A DNA stretch of 39,052 nt from positions 1 through 39,052 of the forward strand of contig JBPCNP010000106.1 in assembly GCA_051001215.1 (NCBI GenBank), read 5' to 3'. Numbering within the stretch: position 1 is the stretch's first letter; the number at the start of each line of letters is the position of its first letter. The translations under genes were made by a program, and so were the position numbers. This DNA is from DATAQC01 sp051001215 (GTDB lineage Bacteria > Actinomycetota > Acidimicrobiia > Acidimicrobiales > AC-14). Positions 22,267 to 31,552 of the stretch are shown piece after piece. A model generated the notes under the pieces. It was not told the DNA's origin and did no database searches. It saw only the letters and a list, made by a program, of their open reading frames with translations.

Positions 22267-24546
22267 GTGGTCCCCACCGACGTGTTGGCCGCTCCCCTGC
22301 CCGACCTGCTCGCCGCCGCGTCGGCCCGGGGCCGGCAGGCCCACGGCTCCCGGGTCACCTGGTCCCCCAAGGTCTTCGTGCCGCTCACCCGCCTGTGCCG
22401 GGACCGGTGCGGCTACTGCACCTTCGCAACCGCCCCTGCCCGCGTCGAGGCCCCCTTCCTCTCGCTCGACCAGGTTTTGGCCATCGCCCGGGCCGGGTTG
22501 GTGGCCGGCTGCCACGAGGCCCTGTTCACCCTGGGTGAGTACCCCGAGCAGCGCTGGCCCGCGGCTCGCCAGTGGCTCGACGAGGCCGGGTTCGCATCCA
22601 CCGTCGACTACCTCGTCGCCGCCTGCCGGCTCGTCGTAGAGGAGACGGGGCTCCTGCCCCACGCCAACGCCGGCGCTCTCGGGCCAGACGACCTGGCCCG
22701 CCTGCGCACGGTCGCCGTGTCCCAGGGAATGATGCTCGAGTCCCTGAACCCGGGTCTGGCCTGCCACGTGGGCTCACCCGACAAGACACCGCAGCGCCGC
22801 CTCGCCACCCTGGAGACGGCCGGCGAGCTGGCCATCGTGTTCACCACCGGCATCCTCGTGGGCATCGGCGAATCCCGGGCCGACCGCTTCGAGGCGCTCG
22901 AGGCCATCGCTGCCAGCCATCGCCGCCACGGCCACGTGCAGGAGGTGATCGTGCAGAACTTCCTGCCCAAGGCGGGCACGGCCATGCACGCGGCGCCGCC
23001 CTGCCCGGCCGACGAGTACCTCTGGACGGTGGCCGCGGCCCGCATCCTCCTCCCCGACGACATCCATCTCCAGGCACCGCCCAACCTCTCGGACGACTTC
23101 GGGCGGCTGCTCGACGCCGGCATCGACGACTGGGGCGGGGTCTCGCCCGTCACCCCCGACCACGTCAACCCCGAGCGGGCGTGGCCGGCCGTCGAGCGGC
23201 TGCGCCAGGTGACCGAGGCGCGGGGCCGGACCCTGGCCCCCCGCCTGACCGCCTACCCCGAGATGGTCGGGGCGCCCGACCGGTGGTTCGACCCCGCCCT
23301 GCGCCCGATGGTGCTCGACCGGGCCGACGCCGAAGGCCTGGGTCGCGACGACGCCTGGTACTCGGGAGCCGAGGTGGCCCCTCCCCCGCTGCTCCCCGGG
23401 CGCCCGGGCCCGAGCGGGGTGCCGGCGCCGGCTGAGACCGGAGGGCCGGTGGGCGACGTCCTGGCCGGCGTCCTGGCCGGGCACGAGGTGGGTGAGGACG
23501 AGATCGTCACCCTCTTCTCGGCCCGGGGTCGCGAGGTCGAGGGCGTGGCCGACGTGGCCGACGACCTGCGCCGGAAGATGGTCGGCGACGTCGTCACCTG
23601 GGTGGCCAACCGCAACATCAACTACACCAACGTGTGCACGTTCAAGTGCCGGTTCTGTGCGTTCTCCAAGGGCCCGCTGTCACTCAACCTCCGGGGCCAG
23701 CCCTACCTGCTGGGCGTCGACGAGATCCAGCGACGGGTGGCCGAGGCGTGGGACGCCGGGGCCACCGAAGTGTGCCTCCAGGGAGGGATCCACCCGAGCT
23801 TCGACGGCGACTACTACATCGACGTGTGCCGGGCCGTGAAGGAGGCGGCGCCCGACATCCACGTCCATGGCTTCACCGCTCTGGAGGTCACCGAGGGTGC
23901 TCATCGCCTGGGTGAGCCGCTGGCCGACTATCTCCTGCGGTTGGTCGACGCCGGGCTGCGGTCGCTACCGGGGACGGCCGCGGAGATCCTCGACGACGAG
24001 GTGCGGGCCGTCCTGTGCCCCGACAAGATCGACAGCGAACAGTGGCTCGAGGCCCACCGCACGGCCCACCGGGTCGGGCTGCGGTCCAATATCACCATCA
24101 TGTTCGGCGCCGTGGAGCAGCCTCGGCACTGGGCCCGTCACCTGGTGCGAACGCGGGCCCTGCAGGCCGAGACCGGGGGGTTCACCGAGTTTGTGCCCCT
24201 GCCGTTCGTCCACATGGCCGCCCCCATCTATCTGCAGGGCAAGGCCCGGCGCGGGCCCACGTTCCGCGAAGTCCTGCTGATGCACGCGGTGGCCCGCATC
24301 GCCTACCGCCACCTGATCCCCAACGTGCAGGCCTCCTGGGTCAAAGTCGGTGCCGAGGGGGCCCGCCAGATCCTCGCGGCTGGGGCCAACGACCTCGGGG
24401 GGACGTTGATGGACGAGAACATCTCCCGCGCCGCGGGGGCCAGCCACGGTCAGTGCATGGACGAGGCCTCCTTCGCGGCCATGATCCCGGCCGACCGGGT
24501 CCTGGAGCAACGCACGACCCTGTACGGCCGGGTGGTACGGGCCTGA
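22267..24546 (+). CDS. fbiC: 7,8-didemethyl-8-hydroxy-5-deazariboflavin (Fo) synthase, fused CofG-CofH
   Basis: Two radical-SAM halves that together make Fo, the core of coenzyme F420, from tyrosine and a ribityl-diaminouracil. The N-terminal CofG half has its iron-sulfur motif CRDRCGYC (C44, C48, C51); the C-terminal CofH half has CTFKCRFC (C457, C461, C464). The join is a Pro/Gly-rich linker near residues 375-400. The product of about 759 aa is somewhat shorter than mycobacterial FbiC but complete. Starts at 22258 (GGGAGG upstream) or 22267 (leaderless box) differ by three codons. Presence shows that the organism makes F420. Confidence 0.96.
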   Translation: MVPTDVLAAPLPDLLAAASARGRQAHGSRVTWSPKVFVPLTRLCRDRCGYCTFATAPARVEAPFLSLDQVLAIARAGLVAGCHEALFTLGEYPEQRWPAARQWLDEAGFASTVDYLVAACRLVVEETGLLPHANAGALGPDDLARLRTVAVSQGMMLESLNPGLACHVGSPDKTPQRRLATLETAGELAIVFTTGILVGIGESRADRFEALEAIAASHRRHGHVQEVIVQNFLPKAGTAMHAAPPCPADEYLWTVAAARILLPDDIHLQAPPNLSDDFGRLLDAGIDDWGGVSPVTPDHVNPERAWPAVERLRQVTEARGRTLAPRLTAYPEMVGAPDRWFDPALRPMVLDRADAEGLGRDDAWYSGAEVAPPPLLPGRPGPSGVPAPAETGGPVGDVLAGVLAGHEVGEDEIVTLFSARGREVEGVADVADDLRRKMVGDVVTWVANRNINYTNVCTFKCRFCAFSKGPLSLNLRGQPYLLGVDEIQRRVAEAWDAGATEVCLQGGIHPSFDGDYYIDVCRAVKEAAPDIHVHGFTALEVTEGAHRLGEPLADYLLRLVDAGLRSLPGTAAEILDDEVRAVLCPDKIDSEQWLEAHRTAHRVGLRSNITIMFGAVEQPRHWARHLVRTRALQAETGGFTEFVPLPFVHMAAPIYLQGKARRGPTFREVLLMHAVARIAYRHLIPNVQASWVKVGAEGARQILAAGANDLGGTLMDENISRAAGASHGQCMDEASFAAMIPADRVLEQRTTLYGRVVRA

Positions 24547-24550
24547 CCGG

Positions 24551-24784
24551 TCATCCGGCGTCGTCGGAGGGTCGGGGTAGACCCTCGAGGAGGCGCTGGG
24601 ACTGGGCGGCCACCAGGGCCTCGACCTGGTCGGGACGGGTGCCCCGGGAACGGGCACTGTGCAGGATCAACGACCGGGGCGACAGCACCCGCTGCTCGAA
24701 CCACGAGACCACGAACAACAGGGAGAAGATGAGGCCCAGCGAGAGCGGCACGAACAGCAGGTCCCAGGGCGACACGTTCACCAT
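24551..24784 (-). CDS. Small single-span membrane protein (77 aa)
   Basis: Not recognised. MVNVSPWDLLFVPLSLG begins a membrane segment (about 8-27) followed by a basic cytoplasmic-type helix (FEQRVLSPRSLILHSARSRG) and an Arg/Gln-rich tail. It lies between fbiC (convergent, 4-nt gap) and a LOG-family gene (divergent). Codon pattern fits coding DNA but there is no strong ribosome site, so existence is likely, not certain. Confidence 0.6.
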   Translation of the reverse strand: MVNVSPWDLLFVPLSLGLIFSLLFVVSWFEQRVLSPRSLILHSARSRGTRPDQVEALVAAQSQRLLEGLPRPSDDAG

Positions 24785-24844
24785 CGTTCCCGACCGGGGA
24801 CCGACCAAACAAGTGGCGCACCAACGGCGGGACCGGGGCAGACG

Positions 24845-25963
24845 GTGACCGAGCCCGGCCGCAAGCGGCCGCCCCGTCCCCGCACCGGCGACAACCTGCT
24901 CGACGCCCACCTCGACGAGCTCCTCGACTCGTCGGGCGCCGACCACGACCGGGACCAGCTCTTCGAGATCCTGGCCTCTGCGGTGGGCCTGGCGGGTGAC
25001 GACACCGAACGCCTGGACCTCAAGATCACCAACTCCGCCCTCAAGGAGATGCGTCGGGCCTTCCGGGTCTTCGCACCCTGGCGCAACGTGCCCAAGGTGA
25101 CCATCTTCGGGTCGGCCCGGACCCTGCCCGACGCCCCCCTCTACAGCCAGACCCGCGACCTGGCCGCCGCCCTCGCGGGTGCCGGATGGATGATCGTCAC
25201 CGGCGCGGGACCGGGGATCATGGCCGCGGGCACCGAAGGCGCCGGTCCCGACCACTCCCTCGGGGTCAACATCCGTCTCCCCTTCGAGGGGGCGAACACC
25301 TTCGTCGGTGACGACCGCAAGCACGTGGTCATGAAGTACTTCTTCACCCGCAAGCTCATGCTCATGAAGGAGTCGGCCGGCTTCGTCGGCCTCCCCGGTG
25401 GCTTCGGCACTCTCGACGAGATCTTCGAGCTCCTGACCCTGCTCCAGATGGGCAAGGCGGCGCCGGCGCCGATCGTCCTCCTCGATGTCCCCGGCGGTGG
25501 GTATTGGCGGGCCTGGGAGCGCTTCATCGGCACCGAGGTGGTCGGTCGGGGGTTAGCCGGACCCCACGACATGCTGCTGTGTCGCATCACCGACGACGTG
25601 ACGACGGCGGTGAACGAGATCCTCGGGTTCTACCGCAACTACCACTCGGTCCGGTGGGTCGGGGCCCGGTTGGTGGTGCGACTGCGGGCTGCGCCCGGTC
25701 CCGACGAGCTGGCCCGGTTGAACCGCGAGTTCGCCGACATCTGCGCGCGCGGCGTCATCGACGTCACCGGGCCGCTGGCGGTCGAAGTGACCGACGACGA
25801 TCATCTCGACCTGGCCCGGATCAGCTTCGAGTTCGACCGCGCCAATCACGGCCGCCTCCGGGCCATGATCGACGTCCTGAACGGCCTGGCCTCGGCGCCG
25901 CCGTTGGCCCCACCCCATCCCGACAGCGCCCGGGCGGCGGCCACTGCCCCAGACGAAGTCTGA
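24845..25963 (+). CDS. LOG family (TIGR00730-like) Rossmann protein
   Basis: Member of the lysine-decarboxylase-like/LOG family; many are cytokinin-riboside 5'-monophosphate phosphoribohydrolases or nucleotide 5'-monophosphate nucleosidases. The hallmark GLPGGFGTLDEIFE stands at about 182-195, with VTIFGSARTLPD as the first strand and GAGPGIMAAGTEGA as the phosphate loop. It is long (372 aa) with an extra N-terminal helical part and a C-terminal domain of about 120 residues after the fold. The GTG at 24845 is used because upstream codons are not protein-like. Specific substrate unknown. Confidence 0.9.
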   Translation: MTEPGRKRPPRPRTGDNLLDAHLDELLDSSGADHDRDQLFEILASAVGLAGDDTERLDLKITNSALKEMRRAFRVFAPWRNVPKVTIFGSARTLPDAPLYSQTRDLAAALAGAGWMIVTGAGPGIMAAGTEGAGPDHSLGVNIRLPFEGANTFVGDDRKHVVMKYFFTRKLMLMKESAGFVGLPGGFGTLDEIFELLTLLQMGKAAPAPIVLLDVPGGGYWRAWERFIGTEVVGRGLAGPHDMLLCRITDDVTTAVNEILGFYRNYHSVRWVGARLVVRLRAAPGPDELARLNREFADICARGVIDVTGPLAVEVTDDDHLDLARISFEFDRANHGRLRAMIDVLNGLASAPPLAPPHPDSARAAATAPDEV

Positions 25964-26013
25964 TCGGGGTCACGTCACGCCCGCCGGTGCGGTGCTGCCT
26001 TCGGACGACGAGC

Positions 26014-26853
26014 TCAGGGGAGGCGGCCGGCCCGGTCGATGGCGCGCAACGGGGGGACGGCGTCGATCACCCTGCTGAACGAGACCAGCTCCCCGGCCAC
26101 GTTGACGGCGACGACGACGACCAAGGCGATGGTGCGCACCAGGGGTGACCCAGCCACGACCAGGCCCAATCCGAGGACGGCTCCGAGGGCGTTGGCGCCG
26201 GCGTCGCCGACCATGAGGTGCTCGCGCAGGTCGTCGAACAGCAAACCGAGCGCCGTCCCCATCACCACGGCTACGGGACCCAGCCGGGCGCGCTCCCCCG
26301 CCACGGCCACGAGCACGGCGAAGGCGACAACCCCCACCTTGATGACCCGGCCCGGCGCCCGATCGAACAGGTTGGCGGCATTGGCACACAGGGCGATGAG
26401 GGCGGCGTCGCCGGCCAGTCGCAGCGGGGCCTGTCCGAGCAGGGACCCGGCCACGGCCACGGCCAACGTCACCCCGCCGACGAGCTTGAGCGTTCCCGTG
26501 GTCAGGCGGCCCCGGGCCAGGGCCCCGAGGTGACCGCGAAAGCCCCGCTGGTCGCCCGTGCCGACCACGTCGTCGACCGCACCCAACAGGGCGAACCCGA
26601 GCACGGTCACGAGCACCGCCAACCTGGTCGGCGTGGTACCCGGCGTCCCCACCCCGAAGGCGCCGAACACGGCCCGGCCCGCCTCCGTGCCCATGACCAC
26701 GAGCGGCAGGATCAGTCCGGCAGCCGTGGGGACGGGACGGTCACGCCAGTTGGGGCGGCGCAGTGCCGGGCTGGCGAAGATGGGCCGGCACGCCAACCAG
26801 GCCAGGCGGCCTCCCACGACACCGACCACCAGGGCCACGGCGAGACGGATCAC
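26014..26853 (-). CDS. MraY/WecA-like membrane transferase with atypical motifs
   Basis: A 279-aa membrane protein of the polyprenyl-phosphate N-acetylhexosamine-1-phosphate transferase family with about nine membrane spans. Family motifs are recognisable but altered: GAVDDVVG (91-98) for the Asp-Asp pair, NLFDRAPGR (161-169) in place of the usual N-x-x-D-G-x-D-G, and GDAGANALG (216-224) in place of GDxGS. The GTG start overlaps the GT2 stop (GTGA). Last gene of the tlyA-murJ operon. Possibly a transferase for an envelope polymer, or a divergent relative with another job. No sugar specificity can be read. Confidence 0.85.
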   Translation of the reverse strand: MIRLAVALVVGVVGGRLAWLACRPIFASPALRRPNWRDRPVPTAAGLILPLVVMGTEAGRAVFGAFGVGTPGTTPTRLAVLVTVLGFALLGAVDDVVGTGDQRGFRGHLGALARGRLTTGTLKLVGGVTLAVAVAGSLLGQAPLRLAGDAALIALCANAANLFDRAPGRVIKVGVVAFAVLVAVAGERARLGPVAVVMGTALGLLFDDLREHLMVGDAGANALGAVLGLGLVVAGSPLVRTIALVVVVAVNVAGELVSFSRVIDAVPPLRAIDRAGRLP

Positions 26854-27533
26854 CGCCGGCTCCGGCGTGCCGGCGCCAGACGGGGAGCCAGGGCCACGAC
26901 GATGTCGCGACCCTGGCCGGCCCGGTGGACGAACCCGGCCACGTTGCGCCCGGTCTGGCGATGCTCGAGGGCCACGTCGATCTCGCGCACCCGGGCGCCG
27001 GCGCGCACCGCGTCGATGGTCAGCGCCGTCTCCAGGCCGAAGCGCGCCGCCAGGTCGAGGCGTCGGAGCAATTCGCCGGATACGGCTCGCTGGCCCGACA
27101 GCGGGGCCCGGGCCCGGAACCCGCAGGCCCGGTTGATCCCCGCGCCGGCCAGGGTGCGCACGAGCCCGAACCCGCCCCGGCCGTCGGCTCCGGGGAGGAC
27201 GGCGACGGTCATCTCGGCGTCGCCGTCGAGCACCGGGTCGAGGAGGGCGTCGGCCCTCGCCGCGGTGGAGCCCACGTCGGCGTCGACCAGCAGGTAGACG
27301 TCGGCGTGGGGGGTCGCCGCCACCCCGGCGGCGACCGCTCCCCCCTTGCCCACATTGGCGGGCAGACGCACGACCGTGGCCCCTGCACCGGCGGCCACCG
27401 AGGCCGTCGCGTCGGTGGAGCCGTCGTCGACCACCCACACCGATCCCACTCGGTCGAGAGCGGCGAGGGCGGCGACGGTGGGCCCCACCGTGTCGGCCCG
27501 GTCCCGGGCCGCCACCACTGCGATGACGAGCAT
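26850..27533 (-). CDS. Family 2 glycosyltransferase
   Basis: A 227-aa GT-A fold transferase: an N-terminal strand MLVIAVVAARDRADTV, the nucleotide motif WVVDDGSTDAT (33-43), KGGAVAAG and the metal-binding DAD (LLVDADVGS, about 81-89). There is no membrane anchor at the C-terminus, so it is short and soluble; it resembles the polyprenol-phosphate type. ATG overlaps the murJ stop (TGATG). Its place between murJ and an MraY-like gene suggests work on lipid-linked sugars at the inner face of the membrane. Confidence 0.88.
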   Translation of the reverse strand: MLVIAVVAARDRADTVGPTVAALAALDRVGSVWVVDDGSTDATASVAAGAGATVVRLPANVGKGGAVAAGVAATPHADVYLLVDADVGSTAARADALLDPVLDGDAEMTVAVLPGADGRGGFGLVRTLAGAGINRACGFRARAPLSGQRAVSGELLRRLDLAARFGLETALTIDAVRAGARVREIDVALEHRQTGRNVAGFVHRAGQGRDIVVALAPRLAPARRSRR

Positions 27534-29185
27534 CAGTTCGACTCCAGGCGACGGCGCAGCTCCGGCGCGCCGAGGCCCCACTGGCCACCGATGTACACGG
27601 CAACCGCCGCAGTTGTCGCCACGACGACGGCCAGGGCGTCGGCCACCCGCCCACCTCCGGCGATCCGATCGGCAACGAGGCGGGCGGTCACGCCGGCCGC
27701 CACCCCGCACACCAGGCCCCGACCGAGTGAACCGAGATCGATACAGCTGTGACCCACCTGGTGCCCCACGATCACCGCCAGCCCCACGGCACCGGCGACC
27801 GTCACCGCCGAGTAGGCCAGGCCGAGGACCACCACCCGGGTGCCTCCCGACGCGAGGGCGAAGGCGACCATCATCAGCGCCGAGCCTGCGGCCGCCATGG
27901 CCCCGTTCACGAGCGCCGGCGCGCGCATGTCCCCGCTGGCGTAGGAGGCCCGGGTGAACAGCTGGAAGCAGGCGTAGCCCAGCAGTCCGATGCCGTAGCC
28001 GGCCAGCACCCGGGCCACCAACGTGGCGCCGGCGGCGTCGAGCTGGCCAAAGGCGACGACGCCCAGGGCCGGGCGCCCGAGGGCGACGAGCAGGGCCGCC
28101 GCCGGGGCCACGAGGAACACGATGGTTGCCGTGGCGCCGGACAGGCGCTCGGCGAACTCACCCCACCGCCGGGCTGCGGCCTCGGTGACCAGTCGGGGGT
28201 ACACGGCAGTGAGGGTCGGATGGGCGCCCACGGCAAAGGGGAGCAAGAAAACGGTGAAGGCGATCTGGTAGGCCACGACGCCCCCCTCGACCTGATTGGC
28301 CAGCACCAAGGTGATGGCGACGAGCGCCTGGTTGAGGGCCAGGTAGGCGATACCCCACAAGCCGGCCCGGCCGAGGGTCCGCAGCCCGGCGTGGGCGGGG
28401 TTCCAACGGGGCCGCAGGGCGAAGCCTGCGCGCCACGCGCCCAAGACGGCGACCAGCGTCATGGCCGCCACCCCCGCGGTGGTGCCGACGGCAAGCACCA
28501 GCCGCTCGGGACCGCCGACGGTGAGGCCACCGGTGCCGTGTGACTCACCGCCGCCGATGGCCCAGAACACGGCCATGGTGACCACCACCACCACGTTGTT
28601 GGCCACCGGGGCGAAGGCGGCGGCGGCAAAGCGACGGCTGCCGTGCAGCAGGGCGGTGACGACGGCGCCCACGGCGTACAGCAGCGTCTGGGGGAGGAAC
28701 ACCAGGAGCAGGAACGAGCCCAGCCGGACCTCCTGGGCCCGCACCAGGGGGTCGTCGACAGCCACGGTGAGACCACGCATGATCCACGTCCGAGCCACCA
28801 TGGCCGCCACCGTCACCGCGCCGAGGACGACGAGGGCGAGCCCCAGGAGGGCCCCGGCCACCTCCTCGGCCTCGTCGCCGCGCCGGGCGTCGACCAGGCG
28901 GACGAAGGTGGGCACGAGCACCGAGGAGAGAAGGCCGGCAGCCAGGAGCTCGAACACGATGTTGGAGACGAGGTTGGCGGTCTGGTAGGTGTTGCCCAGG
29001 AACGTGGTCCCCAGGGCGGCGGCGACAGCCATCACCCGCATCAGGCCGGTGATCCGTGAGGCCAGGTTTCCGACGGTGATCTGGGCCGTGTGGCGCCCGA
29101 GGTCCGGGTCGGCCGGGGGCGCACCCCGCCCTGGCCCTGCCGGGCCGGGCGCGGGTGACTCAGCCCCGGCCGCCCCGTCGCTCAT
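27533..29185 (-). CDS. murJ: Lipid II flippase MurJ (MVF family)
   Basis: Flips lipid II to the outside for peptidoglycan synthesis. The 550-aa product has 14 predicted membrane spans and MVF-family landmarks: a soluble acidic N-tail, then NLASRITGLMRVMAVA, a first transport helix region with TANLVSNIVFELLAAGLLSSVLVP split across residues 68-93, and the second half beginning at about 270. There is no C-terminal kinase-like domain such as that in mycobacterial MviN. The ATG at 29185 overlaps the mctB stop (ATGA). Upstream extension of the frame is not protein-like. Confidence 0.93.
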   Translation of the reverse strand: MSDGAAGAESPAPGPAGPGRGAPPADPDLGRHTAQITVGNLASRITGLMRVMAVAAALGTTFLGNTYQTANLVSNIVFELLAAGLLSSVLVPTFVRLVDARRGDEAEEVAGALLGLALVVLGAVTVAAMVARTWIMRGLTVAVDDPLVRAQEVRLGSFLLLVFLPQTLLYAVGAVVTALLHGSRRFAAAAFAPVANNVVVVVTMAVFWAIGGGESHGTGGLTVGGPERLVLAVGTTAGVAAMTLVAVLGAWRAGFALRPRWNPAHAGLRTLGRAGLWGIAYLALNQALVAITLVLANQVEGGVVAYQIAFTVFLLPFAVGAHPTLTAVYPRLVTEAAARRWGEFAERLSGATATIVFLVAPAAALLVALGRPALGVVAFGQLDAAGATLVARVLAGYGIGLLGYACFQLFTRASYASGDMRAPALVNGAMAAAGSALMMVAFALASGGTRVVVLGLAYSAVTVAGAVGLAVIVGHQVGHSCIDLGSLGRGLVCGVAAGVTARLVADRIAGGGRVADALAVVVATTAAVAVYIGGQWGLGAPELRRRLESN

Positions 29186-30117
29186 GCCTGGTTGGCGGGC
29201 AGCAGGCGCTGGGCGCCGGGGCCCACGCCGAAGTGGCCGGTTCGGGGCCCGGCCAGGGCTTCCAGGGCGAGCACGGTGGCGGCCTGGCCCATGGGTGACT
29301 CCAGGTTGTCGACGCTCGACACCCGGGAGGCGAGGGCGTCGTCCTTGCGCACCAGCCCCACGAACACGCCCCGTCCCCCGGGGGTGTCCTGGCCCGATTC
29401 GGCTGCCACCAGGCGACCCGGCGACTGACCGAGATCGCGCGCGAGGGGCATGGCCACTTGGTCGTCGCCGACGTCGGCGCCGGCACCCGAGACGACCACG
29501 ACCCGCAGCCCCGGAGGAAGGGCGACGTTCGGTCCGATGGTGGCCGTCGCCTGGCCGGGCGGGGCCTCGTAGGTCACGAAGCCGGCGGTGGTCAGCGCGG
29601 CCAGGGCCGGGTTGGGGTTGGCGTCGGTGCTCCCGGCCAGGGCCTCGGTCACCCTGGCCAGGGCCAGGCGGCGCAGAACCTCCGGTCGGTCGACGGCCAC
29701 GTCGAGGGCCGCAGCCATGGCCCGCAGGTCGGCGTCGTTGTCCAGGCGCATCTTGGCCGTCAACCACAGGCTGCCGGCCATTGTCGCCTGGGAGGTGACG
29801 AGGGCCTGGCGCAGCCCGTCGACGGGCTTGCGGTCGATGCCGGTGAGAGCGACCAGCAGCACCGGCACACCTTTGAGGCGGCCGCGGACGAGCTGGTCGC
29901 GTGACTGGTCGGCGAAGTCCCGGATGGTCCCGAGCTGGGCGCTCAGACGGCTGTTCTCGGCCTGGGCCGCGTTCACCGACCGACCGACGCTGGTGACGCG
30001 CTCGTTGAGGGCGTCGACGGTCACCCGGTCGACGACGGTGGAGCCCATGACGATGCCGACCGTGAGAGCCAGGAACACGGCGATCAGGGAGACCACGTGG
30101 TAGCGAAGGTTGACCAT
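29182..30117 (-). CDS. mctB: MctB-like copper transport/SteB division protein
   Basis: Homologue of mycobacterial Rv1698 (MctB, linked with copper efflux) and of corynebacterial SteB, a partner of SteA in the division ring. The 311-aa product has one N-terminal membrane anchor (VVSLIAVFLALTVGIVMGS, 8-26), a coiled coil (about 30-75) and a C-terminal soluble domain. It starts 4 nt after steA ends and overlaps murJ by ATGA, the same order as in mycobacteria. Which of the two proposed roles applies is open. Confidence 0.88.
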   Translation of the reverse strand: MVNLRYHVVSLIAVFLALTVGIVMGSTVVDRVTVDALNERVTSVGRSVNAAQAENSRLSAQLGTIRDFADQSRDQLVRGRLKGVPVLLVALTGIDRKPVDGLRQALVTSQATMAGSLWLTAKMRLDNDADLRAMAAALDVAVDRPEVLRRLALARVTEALAGSTDANPNPALAALTTAGFVTYEAPPGQATATIGPNVALPPGLRVVVVSGAGADVGDDQVAMPLARDLGQSPGRLVAAESGQDTPGGRGVFVGLVRKDDALASRVSSVDNLESPMGQAATVLALEALAGPRTGHFGVGPGAQRLLPANQA

Positions 30118-30121
30118 CGCC

Positions 30122-31552
30122 TCAGGTGCCGAACAGAGTCTGCCAGGTGTCGCGCAGGCTGAGCGACAGCGCCCGCAGGAACACGTGGAGGGGCTGGGCC
30201 ACGGCCACGATCACGAACATGGCGAGGAGGGCGGCGGCGACCAGTACGAGCATGTCGCCCCGACGCACACGGCTCTGGTAGAGGCGGTTCACACCCTTGG
30301 CGTCGACGAGGATGGGGCCCACCTTCAGGCGCACGAGGAACGTCGACGCCATCCCCTCACGTCCCTTGTCGAGGAACTCGACCATTGACGCATGGGTGCC
30401 CACAGCCACGATGAGCTCGGCGCGCTTCTCGTAGGCGAGGAGCATGGCCACGTCCTCGCTGGTGCCGGTGACCTCGAACACGGTGTGGTCGAGGCCCAGC
30501 TCGGACAGACGGGTGGCGCCGGGGGCGTGGCCGCCGGGATAGGCGTGCACGACGAGCTGGGCCCCGCAGCGCAGGGCTGTGTCGGAGACCGAGTCGAAGT
30601 CGCCGATGATCAGGTCGGGCCGGTGGCCCGCTTCGAGCAGGGCGTCGGCGCCCCCGTCGACGCCGACCAGCACGGGCCTCACCTCGCGGATGTAGGAGCG
30701 CAGGGCGTTGAGGTCGTCGCGGTAGTCCATCCCCCGCACAACGACGAGCACGTGCCGTCCGGTGATGTCGGTGGTGAGGTCGGGCAGCACCGGCGAGTCG
30801 GTGAGCAGGTGGTGCTCGCGAGCCAGGTAGGAAAGGGTGTTCTCGGCGAAGCGGCCCAGCTCGTCGCTCACCGACTGCTTGGCCACCTCGAGTTGGGCTT
30901 CGAGCGACTCGAGGGAGTGACGCACACCCGAGCCCACCAGGGCGGTACCGACGAACACCTGGTTGGCCTGGATCCGCACCAGCTGACCCTCGCTCACCGC
31001 CGCCATCACGTCGGGGCCCACCTCGTCAATGAGCGGGATGCCGGCGGCGGCCAGGAGAAGGGGCCCCACGTTGGGGTACCGGCCGGAGATCGAACGGGTC
31101 GTGTTGACCACCGCCCCCACCCTGGCCCGGATCAGGCCCTCGACGGCCAGGCGGTCGAGGTCTTCATGATCGACCACGGCCACCTCGCCGGGCTGCACCC
31201 GGGACAACAGGACTTTCGTGCGCCGATCGACACGGGCCACGCCCACCAGTTCCGAGCGTGAAGCCGGCGCGGCTCCGACCGGTGCAGGCGCGGTTGCCCC
31301 GGTGGGGAAGGGGGGGGCGGCCTGGGGCCCCGAGGCGTCGACGCCGGCAGCGACTGCCAGCCGCTGCTCGCCTCGGCGCCCCATGCGCCCGAGCCGGGAC
31401 CGGGGGATGGGTCGGGCCGGTGCGACGGCATCGGCAGTGGCAGACGCAGCGGCAGCGGCAGTGGCAGACGCAGCGGCAGTGGCAGACGCAGCGGCAGCGG
31501 CAGTGGCGGGAGCGGGGAGCGTGTCGCGCTCGTCGCGACGTCCGGCCATCAT
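30122..31552 (-). CDS. steA: SteA-like cytokinetic protein (thiamin pyrophosphokinase fold)
   Basis: Homologue of Rv1697/SteA, which localises to the cell-division ring in corynebacteria. Order: an Ala-rich N-terminal tail made by a DNA repeat, a core with the ARVDRRTKVLLSRVQPGEVAVVDH block, a TPK-like nucleotide fold (VGVDGGADALLEAGHRPDLIIGDFDSVSD, split over the middle), and a C-terminal membrane anchor (MLVLVAAALLAMFVIVAVA). The ATG at 31552 overlaps the recN stop by ATGA; a second ATG follows at once. 476 aa is long because of the tail. Sits next to mctB/steB as expected. Confidence 0.9.
   Translation of the reverse strand: MMAGRRDERDTLPAPATAAAAASATAAASATAAAAASATADAVAPARPIPRSRLGRMGRRGEQRLAVAAGVDASGPQAAPPFPTGATAPAPVGAAPASRSELVGVARVDRRTKVLLSRVQPGEVAVVDHEDLDRLAVEGLIRARVGAVVNTTRSISGRYPNVGPLLLAAAGIPLIDEVGPDVMAAVSEGQLVRIQANQVFVGTALVGSGVRHSLESLEAQLEVAKQSVSDELGRFAENTLSYLAREHHLLTDSPVLPDLTTDITGRHVLVVVRGMDYRDDLNALRSYIREVRPVLVGVDGGADALLEAGHRPDLIIGDFDSVSDTALRCGAQLVVHAYPGGHAPGATRLSELGLDHTVFEVTGTSEDVAMLLAYEKRAELIVAVGTHASMVEFLDKGREGMASTFLVRLKVGPILVDAKGVNRLYQSRVRRGDMLVLVAAALLAMFVIVAVAQPLHVFLRALSLSLRDTWQTLFGT
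31433..31506. repeat. Six-bp-period repeat array coding the SteA Ala-rich tail
   Basis: Units of GGCAGC, GGCAGT and GGCAGACGCAGC alternate over 74 bp; the 18-bp block GGCAGTGGCAGACGCAGC occurs three times exactly. It is in frame and encodes (A/S/T)-A runs of the N-terminal tail. Such arrays change length without breaking the frame. Confidence 0.85.

Noticed and set aside
25964..26013. Terminator between the convergent LOG and MraY-like genes
   Set aside because: The 50-nt gap holds no stem longer than 4-5 bp; nothing convincing is seen.
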